A DNA stretch of 22,387 nucleotides from an uncultured Eubacterium sp. (GCA_910586445.1 CAJUHV010000064.1:1-22387); one strand, 5' to 3'. Shown: positions 1-7,710, numbered from the stretch's first letter. The notes: a model not told the origin generated them from the sequence alone. Translations and numbers: made by a program.

Positions 1-564
1 TTTGAAATTGGTAGGGTAGTTTTGTGCAAATTTCTATATTTGCTCATTTATAGTACAAATTTAAAGAAGGCGGTGCTAAAACGAATAGAGGAAAATGAAG
101 CGGCGGGGGACAAACTATGTGCGCAGAATAATGGCGGCGGAATCATTGTATTTGCGGATATTGCGCTGAAGGACGGAAAGAATTACTTTAGTGTCAGCGG
201 TCTGACAAAAGATAATGTGCGTATGGAAGAATCCGTATGTTTTGAAAAAACTGCTGTGCCGGAAGAATCGTACTGCCTGCCCGGACAGAATGCCGGGACA
301 ACGGTTCAAAACTGGTTTATGCAGGAAACGGATCTGGATACCGACCAGTATTATTATTTAAAAGACCGGGCAGAGGAGATTTTGGACAATGAAAAGGCTC
401 ATCAGATATTAAAAAAATACCTGCCTAAAATCACAAGGCTGCTGGAGCAGGGAGATATTCCGCTTGGACTGGCTATGACCAGTATTTTGGGCAGGGATAA
501 GGAGACTGCAGAAAAAGCGGATCTATCGGCATTAAATGCGGAACTGCTCAAGATTGCCAAGTAA
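1..564 (+). CDS. C-terminal end of a probable family 2 glycoside hydrolase (5' partial)
   Basis: The reading frame is open from the first base of the window to a TAA at 562-564, so the gene begins upstream; the internal TTG at base 22 is not a convincing start. The early part (IYSTNLKKAVL, then IALKDGKNYFSVSG) has the pattern of the Ig-like beta-sandwich that follows the catalytic barrel in GH2 beta-galactosidases and glucuronidases. There a strand beginning 'VYSN' and a later 'G-N-x-hydrophobic' strand are common. The tail (AEEILDN, then HQILKKYLPK) resembles the helical C-terminal extension seen on many clostridial GH2 enzymes. No catalytic residues lie in the window. The family call is from memory of motif patterns and is only moderately sure; any protein ending in an Ig-like domain is an alternative. 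Confidence 0.45.
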   Translation, partial: FEIGRVVLCKFLYLLIYSTNLKKAVLKRIEENEAAGDKLCAQNNGGGIIVFADIALKDGKNYFSVSGLTKDNVRMEESVCFEKTAVPEESYCLPGQNAGTTVQNWFMQETDLDTDQYYYLKDRAEEILDNEKAHQILKKYLPKITRLLEQGDIPLGLAMTSILGRDKETAEKADLSALNAELLKIAK

Positions 565-688
565 CAGATTCAGCCATATGGCAGCCGCTGTCTCTGTATG
601 ATATTTTTGACAAATCTTAGTACTACAGCGGACTGTTTAAATATGTTTATCTATTATGGACAAGATCCACTATATGATATAACGGATT

Positions 689-701
689 CTAGAGCGTGTT
701 T
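689..701 (+). repeat. Dispersed repeat, copy 1
   Basis: CTAGAGCGTGTTT followed by TACATGGAAAA. The 13-base core is identical at 8649, 18915 and 22333. It lies about 70 bases upstream of the promoter of the acyltransferase operon and reads into that operon. Confidence 0.7.
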
Positions 702-772
702 TACATGGAAAAACCAGCCCAAATAGTTCCTTTGGAAATACAAATTAAATATAGTTTATTCCAGGTGTGTCA

Positions 773-801
773 TTGCCTCTGCATGTTATTCATGGTATAA
801 T
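773..801 (+). promoter_or_regulatory. Sigma-A promoter of the O-acetylation operon
   Basis: -35 TTGCCT at 773-778, a 17-base spacer, and a consensus -10 TATAAT at 796-801. It lies about 110 bases upstream of the lipoprotein start, and no competing promoter of similar quality is seen. Confidence 0.65.
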
Positions 802-909
802 AAATAGCCAATACGCAGATCATATAACATGAAAAGAACGGTGTTATGATTTGTGAAAAGAAAGCGGGATGCTGATTATGCTGATCGCAATATAAAAGGA
901 GATAAATTT

Positions 910-1485
910 ATGAAAAAAATAGCAGCAGTATTTTTAGCAGCAGTCATGATTACAGCATTGTGCGGCTGCACAAAACAGGGATCGTCCGGGAATAAGGATG
1001 AGGGCACGTCAAAATATGCGCAGGCTGTGGATGTGTTAGACGCAGTAGCAAAGGCGTATGCGGAGGAAGAGGCGTTTGCCATGTATGGAGGCGATCAGGA
1101 AAATGCAGTGATGGATGCACCGGGAAAGTTTGATCTAAGCAAAACAGAGGAAATGGACAATACGCTCGGACTGCCGCAGGATCAGGCGGATCAGATTGAT
1201 GATGCTGCCTCTATGGTGCATATGATGAATGCAAATACATTTACCGGAGCAGCTTATCATTTGAGGGACAGCGCGGATCTAAATGGCTTTTCAGAGGCTG
1301 TCAAATCAAATATATTGGGTAAGCAGTGGGTATGCGGTTCCCCGGAGACATTGGTGATCATTCAGGCAGGGGGAAATTATGTGGTAACAGCTTATGGAAA
1401 CGGTGAAATGATCGATACTTTCAAAAATCATGCGTTATCTGTGATTGACGGATCGCAGGTAATTGTAGAGACACCTATTGGGTAG
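910..1485 (+). CDS. DUF4358-like lipoprotein
   Basis: A 191-residue secreted lipoprotein. The start at 910 is chosen because an AAGGAG site precedes it and it opens a clean lipoprotein signal (MKKIAAVFLAAVMITALCGC); the upstream in-frame start at 853 would put charged residues ahead of the signal. The lipobox is L17-C18-G19-C20, so Cys20 should be lipidated and the protein anchored outside the membrane. A low-complexity linker follows, then a domain with a 'MMNAN' core and a 'VVTAYGNGEMID' strand, which fits the DUF4358 family. Small proteins of this kind commonly sit beside MBOAT/DHHW genes in Firmicutes. It ends 11 bases before the MBOAT gene and is surely co-transcribed. Its biochemical role is unknown; a part in handling acylated surface polymer is inferred from context only. 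Confidence 0.75.
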   Translation: MKKIAAVFLAAVMITALCGCTKQGSSGNKDEGTSKYAQAVDVLDAVAKAYAEEEAFAMYGGDQENAVMDAPGKFDLSKTEEMDNTLGLPQDQADQIDDAASMVHMMNANTFTGAAYHLRDSADLNGFSEAVKSNILGKQWVCGSPETLVIIQAGGNYVVTAYGNGEMIDTFKNHALSVIDGSQVIVETPIG

Positions 1486-1496
1486 GAAGAGAGCTT

Positions 1497-2894
1497 ATGC
1501 TGTTTTCGAGTATTACGTTTTTATATTATTTCCTGCCTCTTGCGGCAGCGCTGTATTTTACGGTTCCCGGATCATTTAAAAATATAGCGCTGCTGTCTGT
1601 GAGCATTATTTTTTATGGATGGGGCGAACCGCGGTATATACTTATTATGGGTGCCTCGGTCTGTCTGGGATATGCATGCGGGCTTTTGATTGATCGCTGC
1701 AGGCACAGGAGAGCCGGAAAGGTGCTCTGTGCGGTATCGGTTGTCATCAGCCTTTCTTTTTTATTGTATTTTAAATATGCGGATTTTTTTATAGAAAATC
1801 TGAATGCGGCTGCAGGTACGCAGATCGCGCTGATAAAGACCGCCCTGCCGATCGGCATCAGCTTTTATACATTTCAGCTGATCAGCTATACGATAGATGT
1901 ATACCGGGGTGAGCCGGCACAGAAAAATTTTGTCAGCCTGGCAGCTTATATATCTATGTTTCCGCAGCTGATCGCAGGGCCGATTGTCCGGTATGCGGAT
2001 ATCGCAGCGCAGTTAAAGAGCCGCGTGCATACATGGGAGACGGCAGCAGAGGGTGTGCGGCGGTTTGTAATCGGGCTTGCAAAAAAAGTTCTGCTTGCCA
2101 ATCAGCTGGGCGAGCTGTGCAGCGTGTTTCGGGAGTCAGGGGAAAAATCTGTGCTGTTTTTCTGGATGTATGCTGCGGCATTTTCGCTGCATGTGTATTT
2201 TGATTTTTCCGGTTACAGTGATATGGCTATCGGACTGGGCAGGATTTTCGGATTTCATTTTTTAGAAAACTTTGATTATCCATTTGTTTCAGCGAGTATT
2301 ACGGAATTCTGGCGGCGCTGGCATATGTCTTTAGGATCGTGGTTTCGGGATTATGTATACATTCCTCTGGGCGGCAGCAGGTGCGGCCGGGGACGTCAGC
2401 TTTTGAACATTTTGATAGTATGGATGCTGACCGGATTCTGGCATGGCGCAGCATGGAACTTTATTTTATGGGGGCTGTATTTTGCAGTGCTGCTTATGAT
2501 TGAAAAACTGTGGCTGCTTCGCTGGCTGAAAAAAAGAAAGATACTGGCTCATATTTATACATTGTTTTTGGTAATGGCCAGCTTTGTGATTTTCAATGCC
2601 GGCAGCTTGGGGCAGGTCTGGTCCGATCTGGGCGGGCTGTTTGGAGCCGGAGGGATTCCATTGGTATCCGCCGAAGCGCTGTATTATCTGAAAAGCTATG
2701 CCGTAGTGCTTTTGTTTGGCATCATTGGTGCAGCACCTTTTATGCGCAGTGTGATTCGCCGAATTTCAAACAATCCGGCTGTCAGCACCATTTTAAACTC
2801 GGCGGAGCCGGTTTTCGCCGCGGTGGTGCTGCTTGTAGTAACAGCTTATCTAGTGGATGGATCGTTTAATCCTTTTTTATATTTTAGGTTTTAA
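1497..2894 (+). CDS. MBOAT family O-acyltransferase (AlgI-like)
   Basis: A 465-residue polytopic membrane protein of the membrane-bound O-acyltransferase family, close to the usual AlgI/DltB-type length. These proteins pass an acyl group, usually acetyl, across the membrane to an extracytoplasmic polysaccharide or teichoic acid. Visible hallmarks are 'FPQLIAGPIVRY', the 'FSGYSDMAIGLGRIFGF' loop, 'FWRRWHMSLGSWFRDYVYIPLG' (given here only as its key residues, with His276), and 'MLTGFWHGAAWNFILWG' with the invariant His316. The ATG at 1497 follows a GGAAGAGAG site. It sits between a lipoprotein and a DHHW protein, the standard arrangement for polymer O-acetylation modules. The acceptor polymer cannot be read from the sequence, and a symbol such as algI or patA would over-claim. 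Confidence 0.93.
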   Translation: MLFSSITFLYYFLPLAAALYFTVPGSFKNIALLSVSIIFYGWGEPRYILIMGASVCLGYACGLLIDRCRHRRAGKVLCAVSVVISLSFLLYFKYADFFIENLNAAAGTQIALIKTALPIGISFYTFQLISYTIDVYRGEPAQKNFVSLAAYISMFPQLIAGPIVRYADIAAQLKSRVHTWETAAEGVRRFVIGLAKKVLLANQLGELCSVFRESGEKSVLFFWMYAAAFSLHVYFDFSGYSDMAIGLGRIFGFHFLENFDYPFVSASITEFWRRWHMSLGSWFRDYVYIPLGGSRCGRGRQLLNILIVWMLTGFWHGAAWNFILWGLYFAVLLMIEKLWLLRWLKKRKILAHIYTLFLVMASFVIFNAGSLGQVWSDLGGLFGAGGIPLVSAEALYYLKSYAVVLLFGIIGAAPFMRSVIRRISNNPAVSTILNSAEPVFAAVVLLVVTAYLVDGSFNPFLYFRF

Positions 2895-2907
2895 GGAGCG
2901 GTGCAGG

Positions 2908-4014
2908 ATGAATATACGTATTAAAAATATGGCTGTATGCATTACGTTTGCAGTTATGCTGGCAGGCGGGTTTTTTATGTGCATTTGTATGCCAAAGAAG
3001 ACCTATTCAGACACGGAGCGCAGAAAGCTTGCAAGCATGCCGCAGTTTGGCAGAGAGACGGTAATAAATGGGCGCTTTATGTCCGGCTTTGAGCAGTATG
3101 CAGCGGATCATTTTCCATTCCGGGATACATTCCGTACAGTCAATGCCCTGACAGCAGGCGGGATTTTTCAGCGGAAGGATTATCATGGGCTGTATGTATC
3201 CGACGGCTTTATTGCCGCCGTAGAATATCCGATTGACGAAGCTTCTATAAAATATGCCGCCGGACGGTTCCGCTTTATCTGTGACAAATATCTGACGGAT
3301 CAGAACAATGTCTTTTTGTCTGTAATACCGGATAAAAACTGTTTTCTGGCAGAGGAAAGCGGCCATCTGTGCATGGATTATGCAGCATTTGAAAGAAAAA
3401 TGGCAGATCAGGCAGATTTTGCACAGTATATTCAGATTTCTGACCTGCTGGAAAAAGAGGATTATTATAAAACCGATACGCATTGGCGGCAGGAAAAAAT
3501 TATAGACGTAGCAGACCGGCTGGCTTCCAGCATGGGAGGCGGGCAGACCGGTACGGATTTTAACCTGGAGCTTCGGACTGCAGCGCATGATTTTTACGGC
3601 GTATATTATGGGCAGGCGGCGCTGCCGCTTGAGCCGGATGAGCTGAGGTATGTGACCTGGGAGGATATCGGACAGTGCAGTGTATATGACTGGGAGAACC
3701 AAAAGGCAATACCTGTATATGACCAAAAACTTGCTGCGGGAAGAGATCCGTATGAAATGTTCCTGTCAGGCTCATTGCCATTAATTACGATGAAAAATCC
3801 AAAGGCACAGACAGATAAAAAACTGGTAATCTTTCGGGATTCCTTTGGATCAAGCATTGCACCGCTGCTTTTGCGCAGCTATTCGCAGATTACTCTCGTA
3901 GATCTTAGGCTGATACATCCAGATCGGCTGGAAACGTTTATTGACTTTTCTTCTAGCGATGTACTGTTTTTGTACAGTACACTCGTGCTGAATCACAGTG
4001 ATACACTTAGGTGA
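2908..4014 (+). CDS. DHHW family protein (AlgX/AlgJ-like acetylation partner)
   Basis: A 368-residue protein with an N-terminal signal anchor (about residues 7-26) and an extracytoplasmic SGNH-hydrolase-like domain. The start at 2908 follows AAGGAG at 2893 and gives a short basic N-terminus before the hydrophobic segment; an upstream frame start at 2857 would overlap the MBOAT gene without a site. The family signature is 'TDTHW', with Asp190, His192 and Trp193, and 'RDSFGSS' carries the candidate nucleophile region (Asp311, Ser312). In AlgJ/AlgX and related proteins these residues form the Asp-His and Ser parts of an acetyl-transfer site. It is the last gene of the operon and ends about 70 bases before a terminator. 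It probably completes the acetyl transfer started by the MBOAT protein. Confidence 0.88.
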   Translation: MNIRIKNMAVCITFAVMLAGGFFMCICMPKKTYSDTERRKLASMPQFGRETVINGRFMSGFEQYAADHFPFRDTFRTVNALTAGGIFQRKDYHGLYVSDGFIAAVEYPIDEASIKYAAGRFRFICDKYLTDQNNVFLSVIPDKNCFLAEESGHLCMDYAAFERKMADQADFAQYIQISDLLEKEDYYKTDTHWRQEKIIDVADRLASSMGGGQTGTDFNLELRTAAHDFYGVYYGQAALPLEPDELRYVTWEDIGQCSVYDWENQKAIPVYDQKLAAGRDPYEMFLSGSLPLITMKNPKAQTDKKLVIFRDSFGSSIAPLLLRSYSQITLVDLRLIHPDRLETFIDFSSSDVLFLYSTLVLNHSDTLR

Positions 4015-4054
4015 CAAATTGTGGCGCATATCATAACATGTGGGTACATTTGAC

Positions 4055-4080
4055 AGAATGCATTTTTAAGACATGCTCTA
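4055..4080 (-). repeat. Dispersed repeat, diverged inverted copy 5
   Basis: Read on the minus strand this is TAGAGCATGTCTT, then AAAAATGCATT. It matches copy 4 (TAGAGCGTGTTTG, then AAAAATCATTT) with three substitutions in the 13-base core and one inserted base beyond it. It points toward copy 1, so the two form an inverted pair around the acyltransferase operon. Confidence 0.5.
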
Positions 4081-4082
4081 TA

Positions 4083-4123
4083 GCGTCCCAAAACAGCATT
4101 AAAATGCTGTGAGGGGCGTTTTT
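4083..4123 (+). terminator. Intrinsic terminator of the O-acetylation operon
   Basis: Outer stem CGTCCC/GGGGCG and inner perfect stem ACAGCAT/ATGCTGT with loop TAAA, followed by a run of five T. It lies about 70 bases past the DHHW stop codon. The hairpin could also act in reverse, but the T-run is on the plus-strand side. Confidence 0.7.
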
Positions 4124-4497
4124 CTGCAAACGCGCAGGGATTCGCCCCGATAAACACGCAGACGGGGCTTCGGCCCGGTAAGTCCAAGGGGGAAATCTCC
4201 CTTAATCCTCTCTGGCACAATATGCTCTTGCTATTCTCTTCTAAAGGATTATAGAAAATCCCTTTTTCTCCATAACTTTCGACTAAGTGTGTACCCTAAA
4301 AATTTTGGGCAGATTTTTTCGCTTGTTTCTTCAGTATGGGATTTATGGTAAATGCATTTTGTATAAAATTGGGTATAGGCCGGGGATAGGGATTCTTGAC
4401 ACAAACAAGTATATAAGCTAAGCTGATGTTATCTTAGGTTAACAATGGAAGTCAGTTTCATTTACAGAGCTATATGATTTTGGGGAGGTGGATTTAT
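4124..4497. other. Gene-free region with several hairpins upstream of the EamA gene
   Basis: No convincing coding frame. Stem-loops visible include GCCCC (4144)/GGGGC, GGGC-TTCG-GCCC, AAGGGGG-AAAT-CTCCCTT and GGATT/AATCC, all between about 4140 and 4265. A perfect TTGACA lies at 4396-4401, but the hexamer 17 bases on (TAAGCT) is a poor -10, so the EamA promoter is not settled. Confidence 0.4.
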
Positions 4498-4911
4498 ATG
4501 TGGCTTCTTTATGCGGTGCTGTCAGCGGTCTTTGCAGCGCTTACATCGATTCTGGCTAAAGTCGGTATCGATGGAGTAAATTCAAATCTGGCAGCTGCGA
4601 TACGGACAGTTGTTGTCGTTGTGATGTCGTGGGGAATAGTTTTTCTGACAAATGCACAGAAAGGCATTACAGAAATCAGTAGGAAAAGCTGGATTTTCCT
4701 AATTCTATCCGGGCTTGCGACAGGTGCATCTTGGCTCTGTTATTATCGGGCGCTGCAGATGGGTCAGGCGTCAAAGGTCGTGCCGATTGACAAGATGAGT
4801 GTTGTAATTACACTTGTGCTGGCATTTGTATTCCTGCATGAGGAGTTTACGGCAAGATCGCTGACCGGCTGTGTATTGATTGGGGCAGGGACGTTGATAA
4901 TGGTAATATAA
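4498..4911 (+). CDS. Half-size EamA/DMT family transporter
   Basis: A 137-residue protein made of a single EamA (drug/metabolite transporter) repeat with five hydrophobic segments: roughly residues 2-21, 30-51, 64-87, 95-115 and 119-136. The motif 'SWLCYYRALQ' followed by 'VVPIDKMSVV' near the end of segment 3 and start of segment 4 is typical of the short single-domain branch, which must pair as a dimer to match the usual ten-helix transporter. The ATG at 4498 has a GGGGAGGTG site 9 bases upstream; the frame's earlier start at 4474 has none. The substrate is unknown. It is followed directly by the broken gene at 4915-5153 and then a terminator. Confidence 0.87.
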   Translation: MWLLYAVLSAVFAALTSILAKVGIDGVNSNLAAAIRTVVVVVMSWGIVFLTNAQKGITEISRKSWIFLILSGLATGASWLCYYRALQMGQASKVVPIDKMSVVITLVLAFVFLHEEFTARSLTGCVLIGAGTLIMVI

Positions 4912-4914
4912 CAA

Positions 4915-5153
4915 TTGATTATACATGATCAGAATGCAATGATCGAAGATAATGATGAGCGTCTGAAAGCGATAGAGGCTAATTCTGCTGTCATTGCCTC
5001 TGGCGTACAGCTGCTGCTTTTGTTTACAGCCGTATTATTGCTTATATTTATGGGATATCAAATACAGTATCAGCATTCAGCCTGATCACTGCTCTGGCTG
5101 CCGGCATTATGGTTTTTGTGGCTGCAAGAGCGTATTTCAGCAAAAAAATGTAA
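4915..5153 (+). pseudogene. Frameshifted small membrane protein (DUF2178/DUF3784-like)
   Basis: The frame containing ATG 4939 reads MIEDNDERLKAIEANSAV, then a hydrophobic helix (LLLLFTAVLLLIFMGYQI), and hits TGA at 5083. A second frame continues the theme from about 5067 (VSAFSLITALAAGIMVFVAA, then RAYFSKKM) to TAA at 5151. Joined, they make a short two-helix protein with a 'DERLKAIEA' N-terminal motif and a basic tail, resembling small membrane proteins of the DUF2178/DUF3784 kind. A shift near 5040-5070 is the simplest reading. The N-terminus is also weak, with no good ribosome site and a start just past the EamA stop, so the 5' end may be lost. A sequencing error at the shift point would restore a gene. 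Confidence 0.5.
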
Positions 5154-5190
5154 CAAAAAGAAAATGTCGTATAATGTCTTATTAATGAAA

Positions 5191-5230
5191 AGTCCGCAGC
5201 ATTGCAAAAGAACATGCTGCGGGCTTTTTA
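5191..5230 (+). terminator. Intrinsic terminator
   Basis: A twelve-base stem AGTCCGCAGCAT/ATGCTGCGGGCT (one G-T pair) with an 11-base loop, followed by TTTTTATT. It closes the EamA/pseudogene unit and insulates the GntR operon. Confidence 0.85.
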
Positions 5231-5342
5231 TTCATGACAAAAGAAAGGTTTATGATAAAAGAAAGTCCGCGCAGCGTTCCTTGTTTTGTTTATGCCGATA
5301 GACCGGCCGCGCAGCGTGCATTATATTGAGTGAAAAAAGCGG

Positions 5343-5371
5343 TTGACAATTTCATTGTCTTAGTGTATTAT
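5343..5371 (+). promoter_or_regulatory. Strong sigma-A promoter of the GntR-ABC operon
   Basis: -35 TTGACA at 5343-5348, a 17-base spacer, and -10 TATTAT at 5366-5371. Only one base departs from consensus across the two hexamers. Confidence 0.85.
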
Positions 5372-5383
5372 TTGATTAATACA
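5364..5383. promoter_or_regulatory. Probable GntR operator over the -10 box
   Basis: A perfect 7-base inverted repeat, TGTATTA-N6-TAATACA, covers the -10 hexamer. Further ATACAT/TACATC motifs follow at 5386-5410. A palindrome centred on the promoter of a GntR-first operon is the expected site for autorepression by YtrA-type regulators; binding is inferred. Confidence 0.6.
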
Positions 5384-5441
5384 TGAGTACATCAATACAA
5401 TAATACATCAACAATGACTTTAGGCAAAGAGAGGTGGGAAT

Positions 5442-5816
5442 ATGCCATGGAACTTGGATTCAGACCGTCCTATTTTTATGCAGATACTGGAGCGCATTCG
5501 TGTGGACATTATAAGCGGCAGGTATCAGCCGGGAGATAAGCTGCCGTCAGTCAGAGAGCTGGCTGCAGAAGCGGCAGTAAATCCCAATACGATGCAGCGG
5601 GCATTTGCCGAGCTGGAGCGCACCGGACTGGTACATTCAAAGCGTACCAACGGGCGGTTTATTACGGAGGACAGGGAGATGATTGAAACATTAAAAGTGG
5701 ATATTGCGAAGGAAAAGATACAGCTGTTTTTAGACAGCATGGAGCAGCTGGGGTACGATAAAGAGCAGATACTGGCGCTGATGAGCCAGACGCTGGATGG
5801 GAAGGGGGAGCAGTAA
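5442..5816 (+). CDS. GntR family repressor, YtrA subfamily
   Basis: A 124-residue regulator: an N-terminal winged helix-turn-helix (about residues 10-75; 'GRYQPGDKLPSVRELAAEAAVNPNTMQRA' is the diagnostic stretch, with key residues Gly-Asp-Lys-Leu-Pro-Ser and Val-Asn-Pro-Asn-Thr) and a short helical C-terminal tail. This short effector region marks the YtrA subfamily, which dimerises through the tail and usually controls adjacent ABC transporters in response to cell-envelope stress or antibiotics. GAGAGGTGG lies just ahead of ATG 5442. The stop overlaps the ABC ATPase start by one base (TAATG), so the two are translationally coupled. The operator at 5364-5383 suggests it represses its own operon. 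Confidence 0.92.
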   Translation: MPWNLDSDRPIFMQILERIRVDIISGRYQPGDKLPSVRELAAEAAVNPNTMQRAFAELERTGLVHSKRTNGRFITEDREMIETLKVDIAKEKIQLFLDSMEQLGYDKEQILALMSQTLDGKGEQ

Positions 5817-6514
5817 TGAGTATTTTACTAGAATGCAGCAGGCTGACAAAGAGATTTGGAAAAAGGGAGGTATTAAAGCAGATCGACCTGCGGCTGGAGA
5901 GCGGCCATATCATTGGATTTTTAGGGCCGAACGGATCGGGAAAGACGACGATGATTAAAATTATGAACGGACTGCTGACGCCGACAGAAGGTGAAATCCG
6001 TTTCTGCGGCGGCAGTATTGGTGCAGAAAGCAAAAAGCATATTTCTTATCTGCCAGACCAGACTTATCTGAATATGAATCAGAAGGTCAAAGATGTGATT
6101 GGATTTTTCAAGGACTTTTATGAGGATTTTGAAGAAGCACGCGCATATGACATGCTGGAAAAGCTCAAGATCAGCCCGGATGAGCAGCTGAAGACGCTTT
6201 CAAAGGGTACGAAGGAAAAGGTGCAGCTGATTCTGGCCATGAGCCGAAAGGCAAGGCTGTATATTCTGGATGAGCCGATTGCAGGTGTCGATCCGGCAGC
6301 ACGCGATTTTATTTTAAATACGATTCTTACCAATTATGATCCGCAGGCATCGATTCTTTTGGCAACACATTTGATTGCGGATATCGAAAATATACTGGAT
6401 GAGGTGGTATTTATAAAAGACGGGAAGATTGTACGCCATTCTTCCGTAGATGATATCCGCATCAAGGAAGGAAAATCGGTAGATGCATATTTTAGGGAGG
6501 TATTTAAATGTTAG
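5816..6514 (+). CDS. ABC transporter ATP-binding protein
   Basis: A 232-residue nucleotide-binding subunit. Walker A is GPNGSGKTT at residues 37-45, the Q-loop Gln is at 82, the signature is LSKGT at 128-132 (a common variant of LSGGQ in this branch), Walker B is LYILDEP at 148-154, and the switch His is 184. The branch resembles the YtrB/BcrA-type exporters that pair with YtrA regulators. Its start overlaps the regulator's stop by one base and its end overlaps the permease start by seven bases, so all three proteins should be made together. The cargo is not evident; antimicrobial peptide or lipid-intermediate export is typical of the family. Confidence 0.94.
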   Translation: MSILLECSRLTKRFGKREVLKQIDLRLESGHIIGFLGPNGSGKTTMIKIMNGLLTPTEGEIRFCGGSIGAESKKHISYLPDQTYLNMNQKVKDVIGFFKDFYEDFEEARAYDMLEKLKISPDEQLKTLSKGTKEKVQLILAMSRKARLYILDEPIAGVDPAARDFILNTILTNYDPQASILLATHLIADIENILDEVVFIKDGKIVRHSSVDDIRIKEGKSVDAYFREVFKC

Positions 6515-7314
6515 TAAAATTATTTAAGCAGGAAATGAAGGCAAAAGGCAGGGTAATGCTGCTGATCTATGAGGTATTGGCAGCAGTAACCTTGCTCATT
6601 GTTATGGTCGGCATATATAATCAACATGTGCAGTCACGTATGTCACATATCATATATGCGGTATCGGGAGCTGTTTATCTGATTACGATTCCGGTGCTTG
6701 TCATTATAGCATTTATTTATCTGTGCGTCAGTTTTTATCAGTCTATGTATACAGCACAGGGATATCTGACTCATACACTGCCGGTAAAGACAACTTCGAT
6801 TTTAAATATCAAGATCGCAGCTTCACTGGCACATATGATGCTGACAGCAGCAGTAGTGTTTGTTTTAGCTGTAATAAGTGGTTTGATTATTGATCGGACA
6901 GTAGTTTACGAGCTGTGGCACATGTTAGGGCCGGCAATGCAGAATATATATGAGCAGACAGGAGTTCATGGAGCAGTTTTTATCGGCTCGGCAGTAGTCA
7001 TGATGTTTTTGGGATGTCTGGATGCACTGCTGCTGTTTTTTGCAGGCAGCTCGATCGGACAGCTGTTTCACCGGTCAAAAGGGGCATGGGGGATTGCGGC
7101 AGGCATCAGCCTGTATTATATGTCACAGATTATTTCTATATTCGCAGCTGCACTTTTGGCAGCCTTTTTGACAGAAAAATACAGTGGTAATTTATCGGAT
7201 CTGGTTATTTTGAGCTGGATGATACCTGGAACGATGGCAGTGCTTGGTTTTTGGGCAGTTGTATATTATTTGATCAGCAGAGTGATTGTGCAGAAACATT
7301 TGAATCTGGAATAA
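6508..7314 (+). CDS. ABC transporter permease
   Basis: A 268-residue membrane protein with about six hydrophobic segments (near residues 18-38, 50-75, 101-125, 150-177, 189-217 and 232-255), fitting the ABC-2-like permeases of YtrC/YtrD type. 'YLTHTLPVKTTSIL' after the second segment is the usual cytoplasmic coupling region. The ATG at 6508 lies within the 3' end of the ATPase gene, with AGGGAGG about 7 bases upstream, a normal coupled start. With only one permease gene in the operon, a homodimer is the simplest complex. No clear terminator follows. Confidence 0.87.
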   Translation: MLVKLFKQEMKAKGRVMLLIYEVLAAVTLLIVMVGIYNQHVQSRMSHIIYAVSGAVYLITIPVLVIIAFIYLCVSFYQSMYTAQGYLTHTLPVKTTSILNIKIAASLAHMMLTAAVVFVLAVISGLIIDRTVVYELWHMLGPAMQNIYEQTGVHGAVFIGSAVVMMFLGCLDALLLFFAGSSIGQLFHRSKGAWGIAAGISLYYMSQIISIFAAALLAAFLTEKYSGNLSDLVILSWMIPGTMAVLGFWAVVYYLISRVIVQKHLNLE

Positions 7315-7602
7315 GGAGCAGTACTGGGTCGAAATAATTATTGAGGAGACTGTTTTAAATTTTGTTTAGGGAGGTTATTACTTATGGATATATTCTGAAA
7401 GATCAGCATGAAAATGATTGCAGTGCGGACAGTTTTACTAAAAAGCCTTATTTTACAGCGTCTACAGCGCTTCAAAACAAAAATTTACACCAGTTGCATA
7501 CCAAGTGGCAAATAATAAATAACAGAGTCTTAATATGTATTGTGAGCAGCAATAATAAATTTAATATGTTGAAGTTGCAGCTTCAGCCAGTGGGATTGTG
7601 AT
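7315..7602. other. Gene-free stretch before the mobile-element remnants
   Basis: An open frame at 7362-7601 starts with TTG, has unremarkable composition and no recognisable motif, and is judged chance. A GGGAGG at about 7368 leads only to a five-codon frame. Nothing else is seen. Confidence 0.4.
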
Positions 7603-7710
7603 GTGGAAAAATCTTTAAATATGCAGCAGTTTTTCATTGAGGCAAAAGGTCAGGAGCCGACAGGACTGATGTATTGTGCTGATTGCGGCTGTAAAATGTA
7701 TATACAATGA
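7603..7710 (+). pseudogene. Remnant of a large serine recombinase (zinc-ribbon region)
   Basis: A 35-codon fragment whose end reads GLMYCADCGCKMYIQ. The 'GLhYCADCGxKMY' pattern is the recombinase zinc beta-ribbon found in large serine recombinases of integrative elements. The catalytic N-terminal domain and the rest of the protein are absent, and a TGA follows the motif. It marks a decayed integrative element at this site. Confidence 0.55.

Larger units (their letters stand above)
565..909. other. Intergenic region with repeat copy and promoter
   Basis: No coding frame is credible in these 345 bases. They hold one copy of the dispersed TAGAGCGTGTTT repeat (689-701) and a good sigma-A promoter (773-801) for the operon that follows. 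No U-tailed hairpin is obvious after the upstream gene. Confidence 0.6.

Noticed and set aside
3007..3726. A 239-codon open frame on the minus strand
   Set aside because: It lies wholly antisense to the DHHW gene, has no ribosome site and no protein-like motif; the plus-strand gene has clear family motifs.
4396..4424. TTGACA at 4396 as promoter of the EamA gene
   Set aside because: The -35 is perfect but the hexamer at 17 bases (TAAGCT) matches -10 poorly; not listed as a feature.
5268..5318. CCGCGCAGCGT direct repeat before the GntR promoter
   Set aside because: Only two short copies, 40 bases apart, with no structure or link to the promoter; may be chance.
7362..7601. A 79-codon plus-strand frame after the permease
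   Set aside because: TTG start, no ribosome site at suitable spacing, no recognisable domain, within decayed mobile DNA.
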